A DNA stretch of 64,000 bases from Dehalococcoides sp. JdFR-54 (GCA_002011475.1 MTNP01000008.1:68037-132036), one strand, 5' to 3'. Positions 42,628-52,967 are shown, counted from the first letter of the stretch. Program-made: numbers and translations. Notes: a model not told the origin generated them from the sequence alone.

Positions 42628-43725
42628 GTGATGCCCAGAGGGACTGAGATGACGCTCATCGATAGGCTGGAATCCATAGAGGCCCGATACCGGGAGCTGG
42701 ACGACCTCATCGCCCGCCCCGAGGTGGCCACCGACCCGGAACGGCTCCAGCGCCTGGCCCGGGAGCGGGCGGGGCTGGAGGAGCTAGTATCCCTGTACCG
42801 GGGGTATAAGGCCACCACCCGGAGCCTGGAGGAGACCCAGGCCATGCTGAACGAGGGCCTTGACCCGGAGATGGCGGCCCTGGCCAAGGAGGAGGCCGAT
42901 ACGCTGAGGCGGCGCCAGGAGAGCCTGCTCCAGGAGCTTAAGCTGGCCCTGCTCCCCAAGGATGCCAAGGATGATAAGGACGTCATCGTGGAGATTCGGG
43001 CGGGGACTGGGGGGGAGGAGGCAGCATTATTTGCCGCCGACCTCTTCCGCATGTACACCCGCTACGCCCAGTCCCAGGGCTGGCAGGTGGAGGTCATTGA
43101 CGCCAACCGCAGCGAGCGGGACGGCTTCAAGGAGGTCATCTTCGAGGTAAAGGGGCGGGGTGCCTTCAGCCGCCTTAAGTTCGAGCGGGGGGTGCACCGG
43201 GTGCAGCGGGTGCCCATCACCGAGGCCTCGGGCCGCATCCACACCTCCACCGCCACGGTGGCCGTCCTCCCCGAGGCCGAGGAGGTGGAGGTGGATATCA
43301 ACCCCGACGACCTCAAGGTGGAGTTCTATCATAGTCGCGGCGCCGGCGGCCAGAACGTGAACAAGGTGGCTACGGCGGTGCGCCTCACCCACCTCCCCAC
43401 CGGCATAGTGACCACCTGTCAGGACGAGCGCTCTCAGCTCCGCAACCGGCAAAAGGCCATGGCGGTGCTCCGGGCTCGACTTCTGGATAGGGAGCAACGC
43501 AAGCAGTTCGAGGCGGTGACCCGGGAGCGCCGCGCCCAGGTGGGCAGCGGGGAAAGGGCGGAGAAGGTGCGCACCTACAACTTCCCCCAGGATCGGGTCA
43601 CCGACCACCGCATCAACCTCAGCCTGCACAACCTGTCCCGCATTCTGGAGGGGGAGTTGGACGAGCTTATCGATGCCCTGGCCACCAGCCAGCAGGCCAA
43701 GCAACTCCAGGAGCTGGCGGGGTGA
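42628..43725 (+). CDS. prfA: Peptide chain release factor 1 (start may be 42649)
   Basis: GVHRVQRVPITEASGRIHTSTATVAVLPE; SRGAGGQNVNKVATAVRLTHLPTGIVTTCQDERSQLRNR. Confidence 0.95.
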   Translation: MMPRGTEMTLIDRLESIEARYRELDDLIARPEVATDPERLQRLARERAGLEELVSLYRGYKATTRSLEETQAMLNEGLDPEMAALAKEEADTLRRRQESLLQELKLALLPKDAKDDKDVIVEIRAGTGGEEAALFAADLFRMYTRYAQSQGWQVEVIDANRSERDGFKEVIFEVKGRGAFSRLKFERGVHRVQRVPITEASGRIHTSTATVAVLPEAEEVEVDINPDDLKVEFYHSRGAGGQNVNKVATAVRLTHLPTGIVTTCQDERSQLRNRQKAMAVLRARLLDREQRKQFEAVTRERRAQVGSGERAEKVRTYNFPQDRVTDHRINLSLHNLSRILEGELDELIDALATSQQAKQLQELAG

Positions 43726-44561
43726 GGGTAAAGGAGGCCCTGAAGCGGGCCAGCCAACTCCTGGCCACCCACTGCGAAGAAGCCCCCCTCCAAGCCGAGA
43801 TCCTGATGCGCCATGCCCTGGGCCTGGACAGGGCCGGGCTTTTCGGGCAACTGGAACGGGAACTCACCGCCGAGGAAGAGGCAGCCTTCTGGAGCCTTCA
43901 CCAACGTCGCCTTCACGGGGAGCCCATCCCTTATATTACGGGCCACCAGGAATTCTTCGGGCTCGATTTTTATGTCGATAGGCGGGTGCTCATCCCCCGG
44001 CCGGAGACCGAGCTTCTGGTGGAGAAGGCCCTGGAGCTTCTCAAGGACCATCCCGGGCCCGTGATAGCCGATGTGGGTACCGGCAGCGGCGCCATCGCCA
44101 TTGCCCTAGCCCAGAACTTGCCATCAGCCAGGCTCTACGCCATAGATATCTCGAGCGAAGCCTTAGAAGTGGCTGCCCTCAATTGCCAGCGGTATGAGGT
44201 GAGCAGCCGGGTGCAATTGCTACAGGGGGATTTGCTAGAGCCGCTCCCCGAGGCGGTGGACCTCATCGTGGCCAACCTCCCCTATGTGGGCGCGGCCGAA
44301 CTCAAAGCGTTAGACCCTCAAGTGGAAAGGGAGCCAAGGCTGGCCCTGGCCGGGGGTGGGGATGGCCTGGATATGATACGAAGGCTGCTGGCCCAGGCTG
44401 CCGGCAAGCTGAGGCGGGGTGGTGGCCTGCTGCTGGAGATGGGTCTGGGGCAGAGGGAGGCCCTGATCCGGTTTGTTCGTGGCCTGTTTCCCGAGGCCCA
44501 GGTCGAGATATTTCGCGACCTGGGGCAGATAGAACGGGCGGCCTTGATCGGCCTCCCCTGA
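43722..44561 (+). CDS. prmC: Peptide chain release factor N5-glutamine methyltransferase
   Basis: RRVLIPRPETELLVEKAL; DVGTGSGAIAIALAQNLP; NLPYV; downstream of and overlapping prfA. Confidence 0.9.
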   Translation: MRVKEALKRASQLLATHCEEAPLQAEILMRHALGLDRAGLFGQLERELTAEEEAAFWSLHQRRLHGEPIPYITGHQEFFGLDFYVDRRVLIPRPETELLVEKALELLKDHPGPVIADVGTGSGAIAIALAQNLPSARLYAIDISSEALEVAALNCQRYEVSSRVQLLQGDLLEPLPEAVDLIVANLPYVGAAELKALDPQVEREPRLALAGGGDGLDMIRRLLAQAAGKLRRGGGLLLEMGLGQREALIRFVRGLFPEAQVEIFRDLGQIERAALIGLP

Positions 44562-44578
44562 CAAAGCTTTGTCAGGGG
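44555..44578 (+). terminator. 24-nt perfect palindrome overlapping prmC stop codon
   Basis: cccctgacaaagctttgtcagggg; possible terminator without a strong T-tract. Confidence 0.5.
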
Positions 44579-44634
44579 GGTCTTGGTGTGACCGGGCAAT
44601 TGCCCGACTCAAATAAATAATTGGAGGGCGCAGA

Positions 44635-45891
44635 GTGAGCAGGAGACCTGCCCTTTTTTATGGCTGGGTCATCGTGGCTGTTACCGTGATCGGCATGCTG
44701 ATAATCTATGGGGTCAGGCACTCCTTTTCCGTCTTCTTCGTGGACATCCTGGACGAGTTCGGCTGGAGCCGGGGCAATACCGCCATCATGTTCTCCCTGA
44801 ATGTCCTCATCTATGGGCTGCTGGCGCCCGTAGCCGGCAGCCTGGGGGATAGGTGGAAGCCGAGGAGGATAATGCCCTTAGGCGCTGCCCTCCTGGGCCT
44901 GGCCACCGCCGGCTGCGGCCTGGCCAACGAGCTATGGCATTTCTACGTCCTCTTCGGCATCCTCATGCCTGTGGGCACTGTCTTTACCGGGTGGCCCCTG
45001 TTCGCCCCGGCCATATCCAACTGGTTCGTCAGGAGACGAGCTACGGGGCTGGGGATTGGGCTGATAGGTGGCGGCCTCAGTTTTACCATGGGCATTTTCG
45101 CCGAATATCTGATATGGCTGCTGGAATGGCGCTGGGCCTATGTGGTCCTGGCGGGGATGGTCATCGGGATCGTCATCCCCGTCGTCCTCCTCTTCTTCCA
45201 CTACCGACCTGCGGATATAGGGCGTCATGCCGACGGTTTTGAAAGGTCGGTGGGCGAAGACCCCAAGCCAGCCCCAGGGGGTGGGGCTTTCCGGGACTGG
45301 ACCCTGTCTCAGGCGGTGAGGACTTACCAGCTTTGGCTGCTGGTGCTGGCGTTTATGCTCTATTTTGGGGTGGGCAATTATCTGGTCCTGGCCCATCAGG
45401 TAGCCTTCGCCGAGGACATAGGTTATAGCGGCATGATTGCCGCCTCGGTATTTGGCCTCTACGGAATCTTCTTGGCCGTAGGGCAGGTCTCCGGTTTTAT
45501 AGCCGACAGGATTGGACGGGAAAAGACCTTCACCCTGGCCACCCTCCTCTCGGTGGCGGGCTTGCTCCTCCTCATCTCGGTGAGGGATGCCTCCCAGCCC
45601 TGGATGCTATACGCTTATGCCATCTGCTTTGGCTACGGTGCTGGGCTGATGGTGCCCGCCCTTATTGCCGGGGCCGCCGACCTCTTTCATGGCAGGCACT
45701 TCGGCGCTATAAATGGCCTGCTTCTAACGGGTATGGGGGTGGGTGGTGCCATTGGGCCCTGGCTGGGTGGCTTCATCTTTGACATCTGGGGCAGCTATAT
45801 TTGTGCTTTTATCATATGTATAATTGCCATCTGCCTCGCCTGCCTCGGCTTTTGGGTGGCTGCCCCCCGCCGCGCCAGGAGGCACCGCTGA
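44635..45891 (+). CDS. MFS transporter
   Basis: 12-TM-like hydrophobic pattern; GWVIVAVTVIGMLIIYGVRHSFSVFF; GSLGDRWKPRR. Confidence 0.85.
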   Translation: MSRRPALFYGWVIVAVTVIGMLIIYGVRHSFSVFFVDILDEFGWSRGNTAIMFSLNVLIYGLLAPVAGSLGDRWKPRRIMPLGAALLGLATAGCGLANELWHFYVLFGILMPVGTVFTGWPLFAPAISNWFVRRRATGLGIGLIGGGLSFTMGIFAEYLIWLLEWRWAYVVLAGMVIGIVIPVVLLFFHYRPADIGRHADGFERSVGEDPKPAPGGGAFRDWTLSQAVRTYQLWLLVLAFMLYFGVGNYLVLAHQVAFAEDIGYSGMIAASVFGLYGIFLAVGQVSGFIADRIGREKTFTLATLLSVAGLLLLISVRDASQPWMLYAYAICFGYGAGLMVPALIAGAADLFHGRHFGAINGLLLTGMGVGGAIGPWLGGFIFDIWGSYICAFIICIIAICLACLGFWVAAPRRARRHR

Positions 45892-45915
45892 CGGTCGCCC
45901 AGGGGCGGGATGGCG

Positions 45916-46758
45916 TTAATTGCCCCCACCCAGCATCATATTGTCGATGAGACGGGTGGTGCCGATCCTCACCGCCAGGGAGGCCAGGGCTGGCCCCTCT
46001 ATTCTATCCAGCTCCTCCAGGGTATCGGGGTCGGCGAGGCTCACATAATCGATCTTGGCCCCCGGCTCCTTTTCGATGAGCTGGATCATGCGGCGGCGAA
46101 TCGTTTCAGCGTCGCGTTCCCCCTGGGCATAAAGCCCCTGGGCCAGGGTCAGCGATTTATAGAGCGCCAGGGCTGACTGGCGCTCCTGGGGATTGAGGTA
46201 GGCATTGCGGCTGCTCATGGCCAGGCCATCGGCTTCCCGCACCGTGGGCACGGGCACGATCTCCAGGTTCATATTGAGGTCGGCCACCATCTTCTGGATG
46301 ACCCGGAGTTGCTGGGCATCCTTCTCCCCGAAGTAGGCCCTGTGGGGCTCCACGATGTTGAATAGCTTGGCCACCACTGTGGCCACCCCCCGGAAATGGC
46401 CTGGGCGGAAGACCCCCTCCAGTCGGTCGGTGATTCCCTCCACGTCCACCCAACTGCTGAAGCCCTGGGGGTACATCTCCGAGGCAAGGGGCATAAAGAC
46501 GATATCTGTCCCCTCCCTCTCCAGTAGGGCCAGGTCGCGTTGGGGGTCTCGGGGGTACCTGTCGAAGTCCTCGTTGGGGCCGAACTGGGTGGGGTTGACG
46601 AAGATGCTCACCACCACCACCTCCGTCTGCCGGCGGGCCCACCTCACCAGGGTGAGGTGCCCCTCGTGGAGATAGCCCATGGTGGGCACCAGCCCCACCG
46701 TGCCCTTGGCTTGGCGCCGGGCATCTCGCATCGCTGCCACTGTGTCGACGACTTTCAT
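45916..46758 (-). CDS. panC: Pantoate--beta-alanine ligase
   Basis: GLVPTMGYLHEGHLTLVR; SIFVNPTQFGPNEDFDRYPR; GVATVVAKLFNIVEPHRAYFGEKDAQQL. Confidence 0.95.
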   Translation of the reverse strand: MKVVDTVAAMRDARRQAKGTVGLVPTMGYLHEGHLTLVRWARRQTEVVVVSIFVNPTQFGPNEDFDRYPRDPQRDLALLEREGTDIVFMPLASEMYPQGFSSWVDVEGITDRLEGVFRPGHFRGVATVVAKLFNIVEPHRAYFGEKDAQQLRVIQKMVADLNMNLEIVPVPTVREADGLAMSSRNAYLNPQERQSALALYKSLTLAQGLYAQGERDAETIRRRMIQLIEKEPGAKIDYVSLADPDTLEELDRIEGPALASLAVRIGTTRLIDNMMLGGGN

Positions 46759-47606
46759 TTTCGGGAGACACGCTTAGGGCCACCGAGGTGGGCCCCGCCC
46801 AGAAAGCGGTAGACCTCCTCCGCTTGCTCTGGGCCAATGCCGCCCTTGGCCAGGGCGATGGGGACAGTGTGGCGAGCCAGTTCCCGATATAGGGGCAGTA
46901 GCCCTGGAGCCCTTTCCCTGATGGCCTTCATATGTTTGCGCACCGTGCCCACATCGCCGCGGGCGATGGGGCCGGTGAGGCAGTGGGGCAGCCCCACATT
47001 TTCCAGGCTGCTGAGGGTGCCCCTGATCAGGGGCATCAGGGCCTTAACCGCCTGGTTGGGGGCGACGCCAAATTCCTGCCACAGGTCGGTGGCCAGCTTG
47101 ATGAGGGTGATGTAATAGTTGCAGGCCATAACCGCCCCAGCATGATAAAGAACCTTATCGTTGGCCCCCAGCTTTATCCAGGAACCCCCCAGGGCTTGGG
47201 CCATGCCCTGGAGCACGGAGAGGAGGGGCTCCTCCGCCTCCACGCTGGCGAAGGTTTGCAAGGGGTGGAAGCCCCCCACATGGGCTCCAGCCCTTCTGGC
47301 CGGCTCCAGGATATCTGAGGAGGCGGCGCCGCTACAGAATACTACGGATTGCCCAGGGTGCCACCGGAGCCCGGCCACCACCGGGGCAATGGCATCGTCG
47401 GGGGTGGTGACGAAGACGAGTTGGGCCGTGTCGGCCACCCCCTGGGGCTCCGGATAGACCTTACAATCGGGCACCATCCCGGCCAGCCTCTCAGCAAACT
47501 CCAGGCTGGCCACGGCCACCACGGGGTAGCCCCTTTGGGACAGATGTACGGCCAGCGCCGTGCCCACCGTCCCCGCCCCGATGAACCCGATCCTGGTTTT
47601 CTCCAC
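46755..47606 (-). CDS. Rossmann-like/DUF2520 domain protein
   Basis: RIGFIGAGTVGTALAVHLSQRGYPVVAV; FCSGAASSDILEPARRAGAHVGGFHPLQTF; overlaps panC. Confidence 0.85.
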   Translation of the reverse strand: MEKTRIGFIGAGTVGTALAVHLSQRGYPVVAVASLEFAERLAGMVPDCKVYPEPQGVADTAQLVFVTTPDDAIAPVVAGLRWHPGQSVVFCSGAASSDILEPARRAGAHVGGFHPLQTFASVEAEEPLLSVLQGMAQALGGSWIKLGANDKVLYHAGAVMACNYYITLIKLATDLWQEFGVAPNQAVKALMPLIRGTLSSLENVGLPHCLTGPIARGDVGTVRKHMKAIRERAPGLLPLYRELARHTVPIALAKGGIGPEQAEEVYRFLGGAHLGGPKRVSRK

Positions 47607-47609
47607 CGA

Positions 47610-48569
47610 CTAGGTCACCTCCCTGGCGGCCGGAATTCCACCCAGCCCCTCGGCCCTGAGCACTGCCCTCACCACCGCCATGGACACCGCCTCGGCGGCG
47701 GCCACCCCTACGGTGCTGACATCGCCAGGCTTGTCCCCCAAGGACAGGGCGAAACAGATATCGCCATCGACCATGGTATGGCAGGGCACAATGGCCCGGG
47801 CCATGCCGTCGTGGGCCATCTGGGCCACCTTGGTAGCCTGGGCCTTGTCCAGTCGGGCGTTGGTGGCCACCACTGCCAGGGTGGTATTCTGGGGCAGGGG
47901 GCTCTGCCACGGGACGCCGCTCTTCATTATCTCGGCGGTGCTGAGGAAGCCAGGGCCATCGCTGCGGCGGGGACCGGCCAGGGTCTGACCCGTCTCGGGG
48001 TCGACCACATTGCCAAAGGCATTGACCACCGCCAGGGCGCCCACGATTATATCGGCGCCTATCTTGAGGCTGGAGGTGCCCACCCCGCCCTTGGTGGCCC
48101 GCCCCATGCCCAGGATTTTGCCCACGGTGGCCCCGGTGCCCGCCCCCACGCTCCCCTCGGCCACCTCGCCTGAGGCAGCCGCCAGGCAGGCCTGGTGGCC
48201 CGCCTCGGGTCCGGGCCTCACCGCCGGGCTACCTATGCCCAGGTCGAAAAGGATAGCCGCCGGGACAATGGGCACTCTGGCTACCCTGGCCCAGTAGCCA
48301 TAGCCATGCTCCTCCAGGTAGCGCACCACCCCTCCGGCTGCGTCCAGCCCGAAGGCGCTGCCGCCGCTGAAGACAACGGCGTGGGCGTGGGGCACCAGGT
48401 TCAAGGGGTTTAAAAGGTCGGTCTCCCGAGTTCCCGGCGCCGAGCCCCGCACCTCCACCCCGGCCACTGCCCCCGCCTCGCAGAGGACGACGGTGCAGCC
48501 GGTGACCGCCTCGCGGTCGGTGTAGTGTCCCACCTTTATTCCGGGCACATCGCAGATGGTGTCGAACAT
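47610..48569 (-). CDS. P1 family peptidase (DmpA/beta-peptidyl aminopeptidase-like)
   Basis: ICDVPGIKVGHYTDREAVTGCTVVLCEAGAVAGVEVRGSAPGTRETDLL; FSGGSAFGLDAAGGVVRYLEE; NTTLAVVATNA. Confidence 0.85.
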   Translation of the reverse strand: MFDTICDVPGIKVGHYTDREAVTGCTVVLCEAGAVAGVEVRGSAPGTRETDLLNPLNLVPHAHAVVFSGGSAFGLDAAGGVVRYLEEHGYGYWARVARVPIVPAAILFDLGIGSPAVRPGPEAGHQACLAAASGEVAEGSVGAGTGATVGKILGMGRATKGGVGTSSLKIGADIIVGALAVVNAFGNVVDPETGQTLAGPRRSDGPGFLSTAEIMKSGVPWQSPLPQNTTLAVVATNARLDKAQATKVAQMAHDGMARAIVPCHTMVDGDICFALSLGDKPGDVSTVGVAAAEAVSMAVVRAVLRAEGLGGIPAAREVT

Positions 48570-48771
48570 CCTGCCCACCAAATTAAATGCCCTCCCGGGC
48601 ACAGCCGAGAGGGCATTTAGCATCCTTTCCCTTGTAGCCGTCTCGGTCGTGGCCGATCCAAGCGGTCAATTCTTAATAAAAGACGGTTAAAAGCTCACCG
48701 CTGGCCAGGGTCGATGGCAACTATAGGATAACACCCCTGGCTCATATTGTCAAGAACTCGGGGTTGGCCCC

Positions 48772-48822
48772 TTGACAAGACCCGGTTTTATGCTTATAAT
48801 TCCTAGTAAATCACTAGGAATT
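48772..48822 (+). promoter_or_regulatory. Consensus sigma70 promoter with overlapping palindromic operator upstream of the rrf2-family gene
   Basis: TTGACA (48772-48777), 17 nt, TATAAT (48795-48800); inverted repeat aattcctagt-aaatc-actaggaatt (48798-48822). Confidence 0.8.
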
Positions 48823-48826
48823 AGCC

Positions 48827-49276
48827 ATGATAGAATTCTCCAGCAAAGGGCGCTATGGCCTACGCTTGATGATCGAGCTGGCCCATGCCTATGGACGGGG
48901 GGTGTTGTCCCTGGCTGAGGTGGCTCACAAGCAGGGCCTGCCCTTGGGCTACCTGGAACAGTTGATGGCCCGTCTGCGGCAGGCCGGCCTGGTGGCGTCA
49001 GAACGAGGCATTAAAGGGGGTTATCGCCTCAGCGCCTCCCCGGAGTCCATAACCATAGGTGAGGTGTTGCGGGCGCTGGAGGGGCCTATCGCCCCCGCCC
49101 GCTGTGCCACCCCCCAGGGTTGCCGCCGAGAGCCCGTCTGCCCCTCCACCCTTGTGTGGCACAAGATAAGGGACACCGTGGCCCAGGTATTAAACTCCAC
49201 AACCCTGGCTGATATATGCTGCTACCCGGTGACCGCGACCCCTGCTGCCGTGCTCCAGGGGGATGAGTGCCGATGA
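48827..49276 (+). CDS. Rrf2 family transcriptional regulator, IscR-like
   Basis: [16 protein letters not shown]-x5-C-x5-C cluster ([15 protein letters not shown]); upstream of cysteine desulfurase. Confidence 0.9.
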   Translation: MIEFSSKGRYGLRLMIELAHAYGRGVLSLAEVAHKQGLPLGYLEQLMARLRQAGLVASERGIKGGYRLSASPESITIGEVLRALEGPIAPARCATPQGCRREPVCPSTLVWHKIRDTVAQVLNSTTLADICCYPVTATPAAVLQGDECR

Positions 49277-50472
49277 AACGGGTGATCTATCTGGACCACG
49301 CCGCCACCACCCCCACCCACCCCCAGGTGCTGGAGGCGATGATGCCCTACTTTTCGGAGAGGTTCGGCAATCCCTCCAGCATCTACACGCCGGCCCAGGA
49401 AGCCCGTAACGCTGTCGAGGATGCCCGCCGCACCGCCGCCGAATTTCTAGGTGCCCAGCCCGAGGAGATCATCTTCACCGCCGGGGGCACGGAGGCGGAT
49501 AATGCTGCCCTCAAGGGGGTGGCCTTCGCCCTGCGCCATAAGGGTAACCATATCATCACCTCGGCCATCGAGCACCACGCTGTCCTGGAGAGCTGTCATT
49601 TTCTGGAAAAGCTGGGCTTTGAGGTCACCTACTTGCCCGTGGATGGCTATGGGATGGTCTCTGTGGCCGAGGCGGAGAAGGCTATCACCGACAGGACTAT
49701 CCTGGTGAGCATCATGCTGGCCAACAACGAGGTGGGCACCATCCAGCCCATCGCCGAGCTGGGCCAGATGATCAAAGACAGGGCCCGCCACCTGGGGCGA
49801 CCTATATATTTCCATACTGATGCCGTGCAGGGGGCCGGTGCCCTAGACCTGAATGTGGATAAGCTGGGGGTCGACCTCCTCAGCCTGGCCGCCCACAAGT
49901 TCTATGGCCCCAAGGGGGTGGGGCTCCTCTTCTTGAGAAAGGGCACACCCTTCGTCCCCCATATGAGTGGCGGTGGCCAGGAGAATAGCCGCCGGGCGAG
50001 CACCCATAATGTGCCCGGCATCGTGGGCATGGGGGCTGCCCTGAGACTGGCTGCCCAGAATCGCGCCCACTATAACCGGCACTGCGGCGAACTGCGCGAC
50101 CGACTCATCCGGGGGATTCAGAGCCGTATCCAGGGGGCCCACCTCACTGGCCACCCCACCCAGCGCCTGTCCAACAATGCCAGCTTTTGCTTCGACTATG
50201 TGGAGGGCGAATCCGTATTGCTCAGTCTGGACCTGGCCGGGGTGTGCGCCTCCAGTGGCTCGGCGTGCACCTCGGGGTCGCTGGAGCCCTCCCACGTGCT
50301 CCTGGCCATGGGCATCCCCGCCGAGTTAGCCCATGGCAGCCTTCGCTTGACCCTGGGCCTGGGCAACACCGAGGAGGAGATAGAGTTTGTGCTCTCCATC
50401 CTCCCCGACATAATCCAGAGGCTTCGGGAGATATCCCCTCTGGTCACCCCCAAGGGGGAAAAATCTGCCTAG
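49267..50472 (+). CDS. Cysteine desulfurase NifS/IscS family
   Basis: [64 protein letters not shown]. Confidence 0.95.
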   Translation: MPMKRVIYLDHAATTPTHPQVLEAMMPYFSERFGNPSSIYTPAQEARNAVEDARRTAAEFLGAQPEEIIFTAGGTEADNAALKGVAFALRHKGNHIITSAIEHHAVLESCHFLEKLGFEVTYLPVDGYGMVSVAEAEKAITDRTILVSIMLANNEVGTIQPIAELGQMIKDRARHLGRPIYFHTDAVQGAGALDLNVDKLGVDLLSLAAHKFYGPKGVGLLFLRKGTPFVPHMSGGGQENSRRASTHNVPGIVGMGAALRLAAQNRAHYNRHCGELRDRLIRGIQSRIQGAHLTGHPTQRLSNNASFCFDYVEGESVLLSLDLAGVCASSGSACTSGSLEPSHVLLAMGIPAELAHGSLRLTLGLGNTEEEIEFVLSILPDIIQRLREISPLVTPKGEKSA

Positions 50473-51371
50473 GGCTGGGCCAGGGCATAGATTCGGCCGG
50501 CCAGATCCAGCAATTCCTCCTTAGCATAAAGGGGCTCTAGCCATCTATGGGGCACGCCCCCCAGCCCGAAATAGGCGCCAGCTAGGGCCCCGCATACTGC
50601 CCCGGTGGTATCGGTGTCGCCGCCCAGGTTCACGGCGCTGACCACCGCCGCCTCGAAGCTGGGAGCCTGAAGGAAGCACCCCAGGGCAGCCTTCAGGGTA
50701 TCCAGGACATAGGCCGAGGGCACCAGCCGTTCCCTGGCCCCCGCGGATGCCTCCAGCAGCACCCTGCTGACCTCCTCGTTGTCCATCAGTCCGGCCACCT
50801 CCTCGAGGAGGCCTTCTTTCCTGCCCTGCACCAGCCCGGCAATAAGCAGATTCAGCGCCACCGCCGCCCAGCCTGCCCGGGGGTCCCAGTGAGTGATGAG
50901 GGCACTCTCCAGGCTGGCCTCGATGAGCCTATCCGGGCGGCGATAGTAGAAGAGTCCAATAGGGGCACAGCGCATTATGCTGCCGTTGCCCGCCGAGAGC
51001 CCACCCAGCCTGTGATGGGCGAGGAGGCTTGCCTCCTGCCAGGAGGCCCCCCGCCCCAGCTCGGAGAGGGCGATCAAGGTAGTGCGGCCGATGCCCTTGG
51101 CCCCGGCTTGGAACCAGTCCAGAAACCTGGCAGCCACATCCTCGGGCTCGAATTCCCCCCGCTCCACCAGGCTGCGGGCCAGGCACAGGGTCATGGCAGT
51201 ATCATCGGTATGTTCGCCCCGGCCCCAACCCCGCCCTGCCATCATCTCGGTGACTTGGCCCCATCGGCTTCGGATGTGCTCAGGGCTCATCCCCTCCACC
51301 GGAGCCCCCAGGGCATCACCCACCGCCACCCCGACAAGACAGCCCTGAAAATGGGACAGCAACTCCTTCAT
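50469..51371 (-). CDS. ADP-ribosylglycohydrolase family protein
   Basis: [56 protein letters not shown]. Confidence 0.95.
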   Translation of the reverse strand: MKELLSHFQGCLVGVAVGDALGAPVEGMSPEHIRSRWGQVTEMMAGRGWGRGEHTDDTAMTLCLARSLVERGEFEPEDVAARFLDWFQAGAKGIGRTTLIALSELGRGASWQEASLLAHHRLGGLSAGNGSIMRCAPIGLFYYRRPDRLIEASLESALITHWDPRAGWAAVALNLLIAGLVQGRKEGLLEEVAGLMDNEEVSRVLLEASAGARERLVPSAYVLDTLKAALGCFLQAPSFEAAVVSAVNLGGDTDTTGAVCGALAGAYFGLGGVPHRWLEPLYAKEELLDLAGRIYALAQP

Positions 51372-51770
51372 GGCCCAGGCATTGTATCATCCCAGCGGTT
51401 CTGCTCGCTTGGGTTGCCGCTAATCAAAGATAATTTTTCATCTAAAACTCCGCCTTCTGCTCCAGGGTAAGGCCTACTTCGAGACATCCCCTCCTCACTT
51501 AAATACGCAGCCCCCATTATAACTCTAGTATCCCTTATTTTTGCTAGAAAGACCAGACCTGCTCAACAACCTGCTTAGCTTCGGGATTCGAATTCTCTTG
51601 GGGCATTCGAGTAGCAGGAAATCCGACCGGTTGACAACCCCATATGGATGGGGGATAATGTCAACATTGGAATGTAGGACATTGTATTCCCTTCTTTGAC
51701 CGCTTAGAGGTCCACAGTGTCACCACAACAGGCATCGCCTCCGAAGTCTTGAGCGGGGAAGCACGGGGTC

Positions 51771-52421
51771 ATGTTAGTTAGGGATATCATGACAAAGAAT
51801 GTGATCGCGGTGCCGGCTAACACCATCCTCACCCATGCCAGGGATATTATGAAGGCGCACAATATCCATCACCTGCCTGTAGTGGATGATAATAGGAAAT
51901 TGCTGGGCATGGTTAACTGGGATAGGCTCGAGGAGTTCTTCTACACCAGGTTCAACCCCTTTGCTTCCATCCGCTGGCAGTTGCTCTGGCTTGTAGTCAA
52001 GACCAGGCTGAAGGATATCATGAAAAGGGATGTGCCCACTGTGGGACCCGATGACACGGCCGAGCGAGCGCTTGCCCTGCTTGAGAGCCGACAACTAAGG
52101 GCCTTACCGGTGGTTGAACACGGCAAGCTGGTTGGTATCGTCACTACCAGCGACTTGTTCAACAACATTGTCAGCCAGGTATTCACCCTGGATAAGTCAG
52201 GCCAGGGAATCGTTGTCTACGAAGCGGGCGATGGCAGGTCTGCTGAGAAGGTCATTTCCTGTATTAACGAGCTGGGCATCGAGATAAAGAGGCTGGCAAC
52301 GATAGCCCCGCCCGGGGCAAAGAGGGGCGATATCTTGATCCAGCTCGGCGTTGAGGATGCTACTCAGGTGGTGGAAAGATTGCGAGCTCTCGGCTTTCGG
52401 GCAGGTTTGAGGCCTCGCTAG
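51771..52421 (+). CDS. CBS-domain pair protein
   Basis: MLVRDIMTKNVIAVPANTILTHARDIMKAHNIHHLPVVDDNRKLLGMV and second CBS unit ALLESRQLRALPVVEHGKLVGIVTTSDLF. Confidence 0.9.
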   Translation: MLVRDIMTKNVIAVPANTILTHARDIMKAHNIHHLPVVDDNRKLLGMVNWDRLEEFFYTRFNPFASIRWQLLWLVVKTRLKDIMKRDVPTVGPDDTAERALALLESRQLRALPVVEHGKLVGIVTTSDLFNNIVSQVFTLDKSGQGIVVYEAGDGRSAEKVISCINELGIEIKRLATIAPPGAKRGDILIQLGVEDATQVVERLRALGFRAGLRPR

Positions 52422-52467
52422 GCAGAGCGCTTTCGGCCACCTTGGCGGAAAACGATTATCTCCACCC

Positions 52468-52902
52468 CTATAGTGAATGGCCCCAAAGCAAGGTGGTCAG
52501 GGCACCAAGGGAAAGGAAGGGGCCGAACGGGATACCCCCTTTGCGCCCCCTTAGTCGCAGCCCAAGCAGGACGCTTGCTGCCAGTCCCGCGGCGATGAGC
52601 AGGGCAATGAAGACCAACGGGAAACCGGTCATCAATCCGATCAGTGTCGCCATCTTCACATCCCCCCAGCCCATTCCCCCTTTCGAGACAAGGGCTGGCA
52701 GGAGCAGCAACCCAAGTGCCATACAACCACCGATGATTGAATCTGTGATGCCCATCCCGGGCCAGCAAAGGGCGATACCGATGGCGAGGAGCATGGCGGG
52801 ATACACCAACCTATTCGGTATAATCCCATATTTGAAGTCGATGACCCCGAGAAGGACGAGCACAGAGCTGTAGAAGCCCAGGATACCCAGCTCAACAGCC
52901 AT
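52468..52902 (-). CDS. A24 prepilin peptidase without N-terminal methylase domain (ArlK/FlaK role proposed)
   Basis: VIDFKYGIIPN and GGMGWGDVKMATLIG aspartate motifs; last gene of archaellum block. Confidence 0.8.
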   Translation of the reverse strand: MAVELGILGFYSSVLVLLGVIDFKYGIIPNRLVYPAMLLAIGIALCWPGMGITDSIIGGCMALGLLLLPALVSKGGMGWGDVKMATLIGLMTGFPLVFIALLIAAGLAASVLLGLRLRGRKGGIPFGPFLSLGALTTLLWGHSL

Positions 52903-52967
52903 CTCACGCCGCCAGAGCACAAATCCCGAAAGGAGCCTCGCTCCCAGGGCACGTCATCGGTACCCCC

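Noticed and set aside
44260-44290. NLPY in place of the NPPY motif in PrmC
   Set aside because: Probably normal variation in this lineage; the rest of the enzyme and its prfA linkage are standard.
47349-48173. 274-aa plus-strand ORF opposite the DUF2520 and P1 peptidase genes
   Set aside because: Antisense shadow ORF with biased His/Gly/Pro composition, no recognisable domain.
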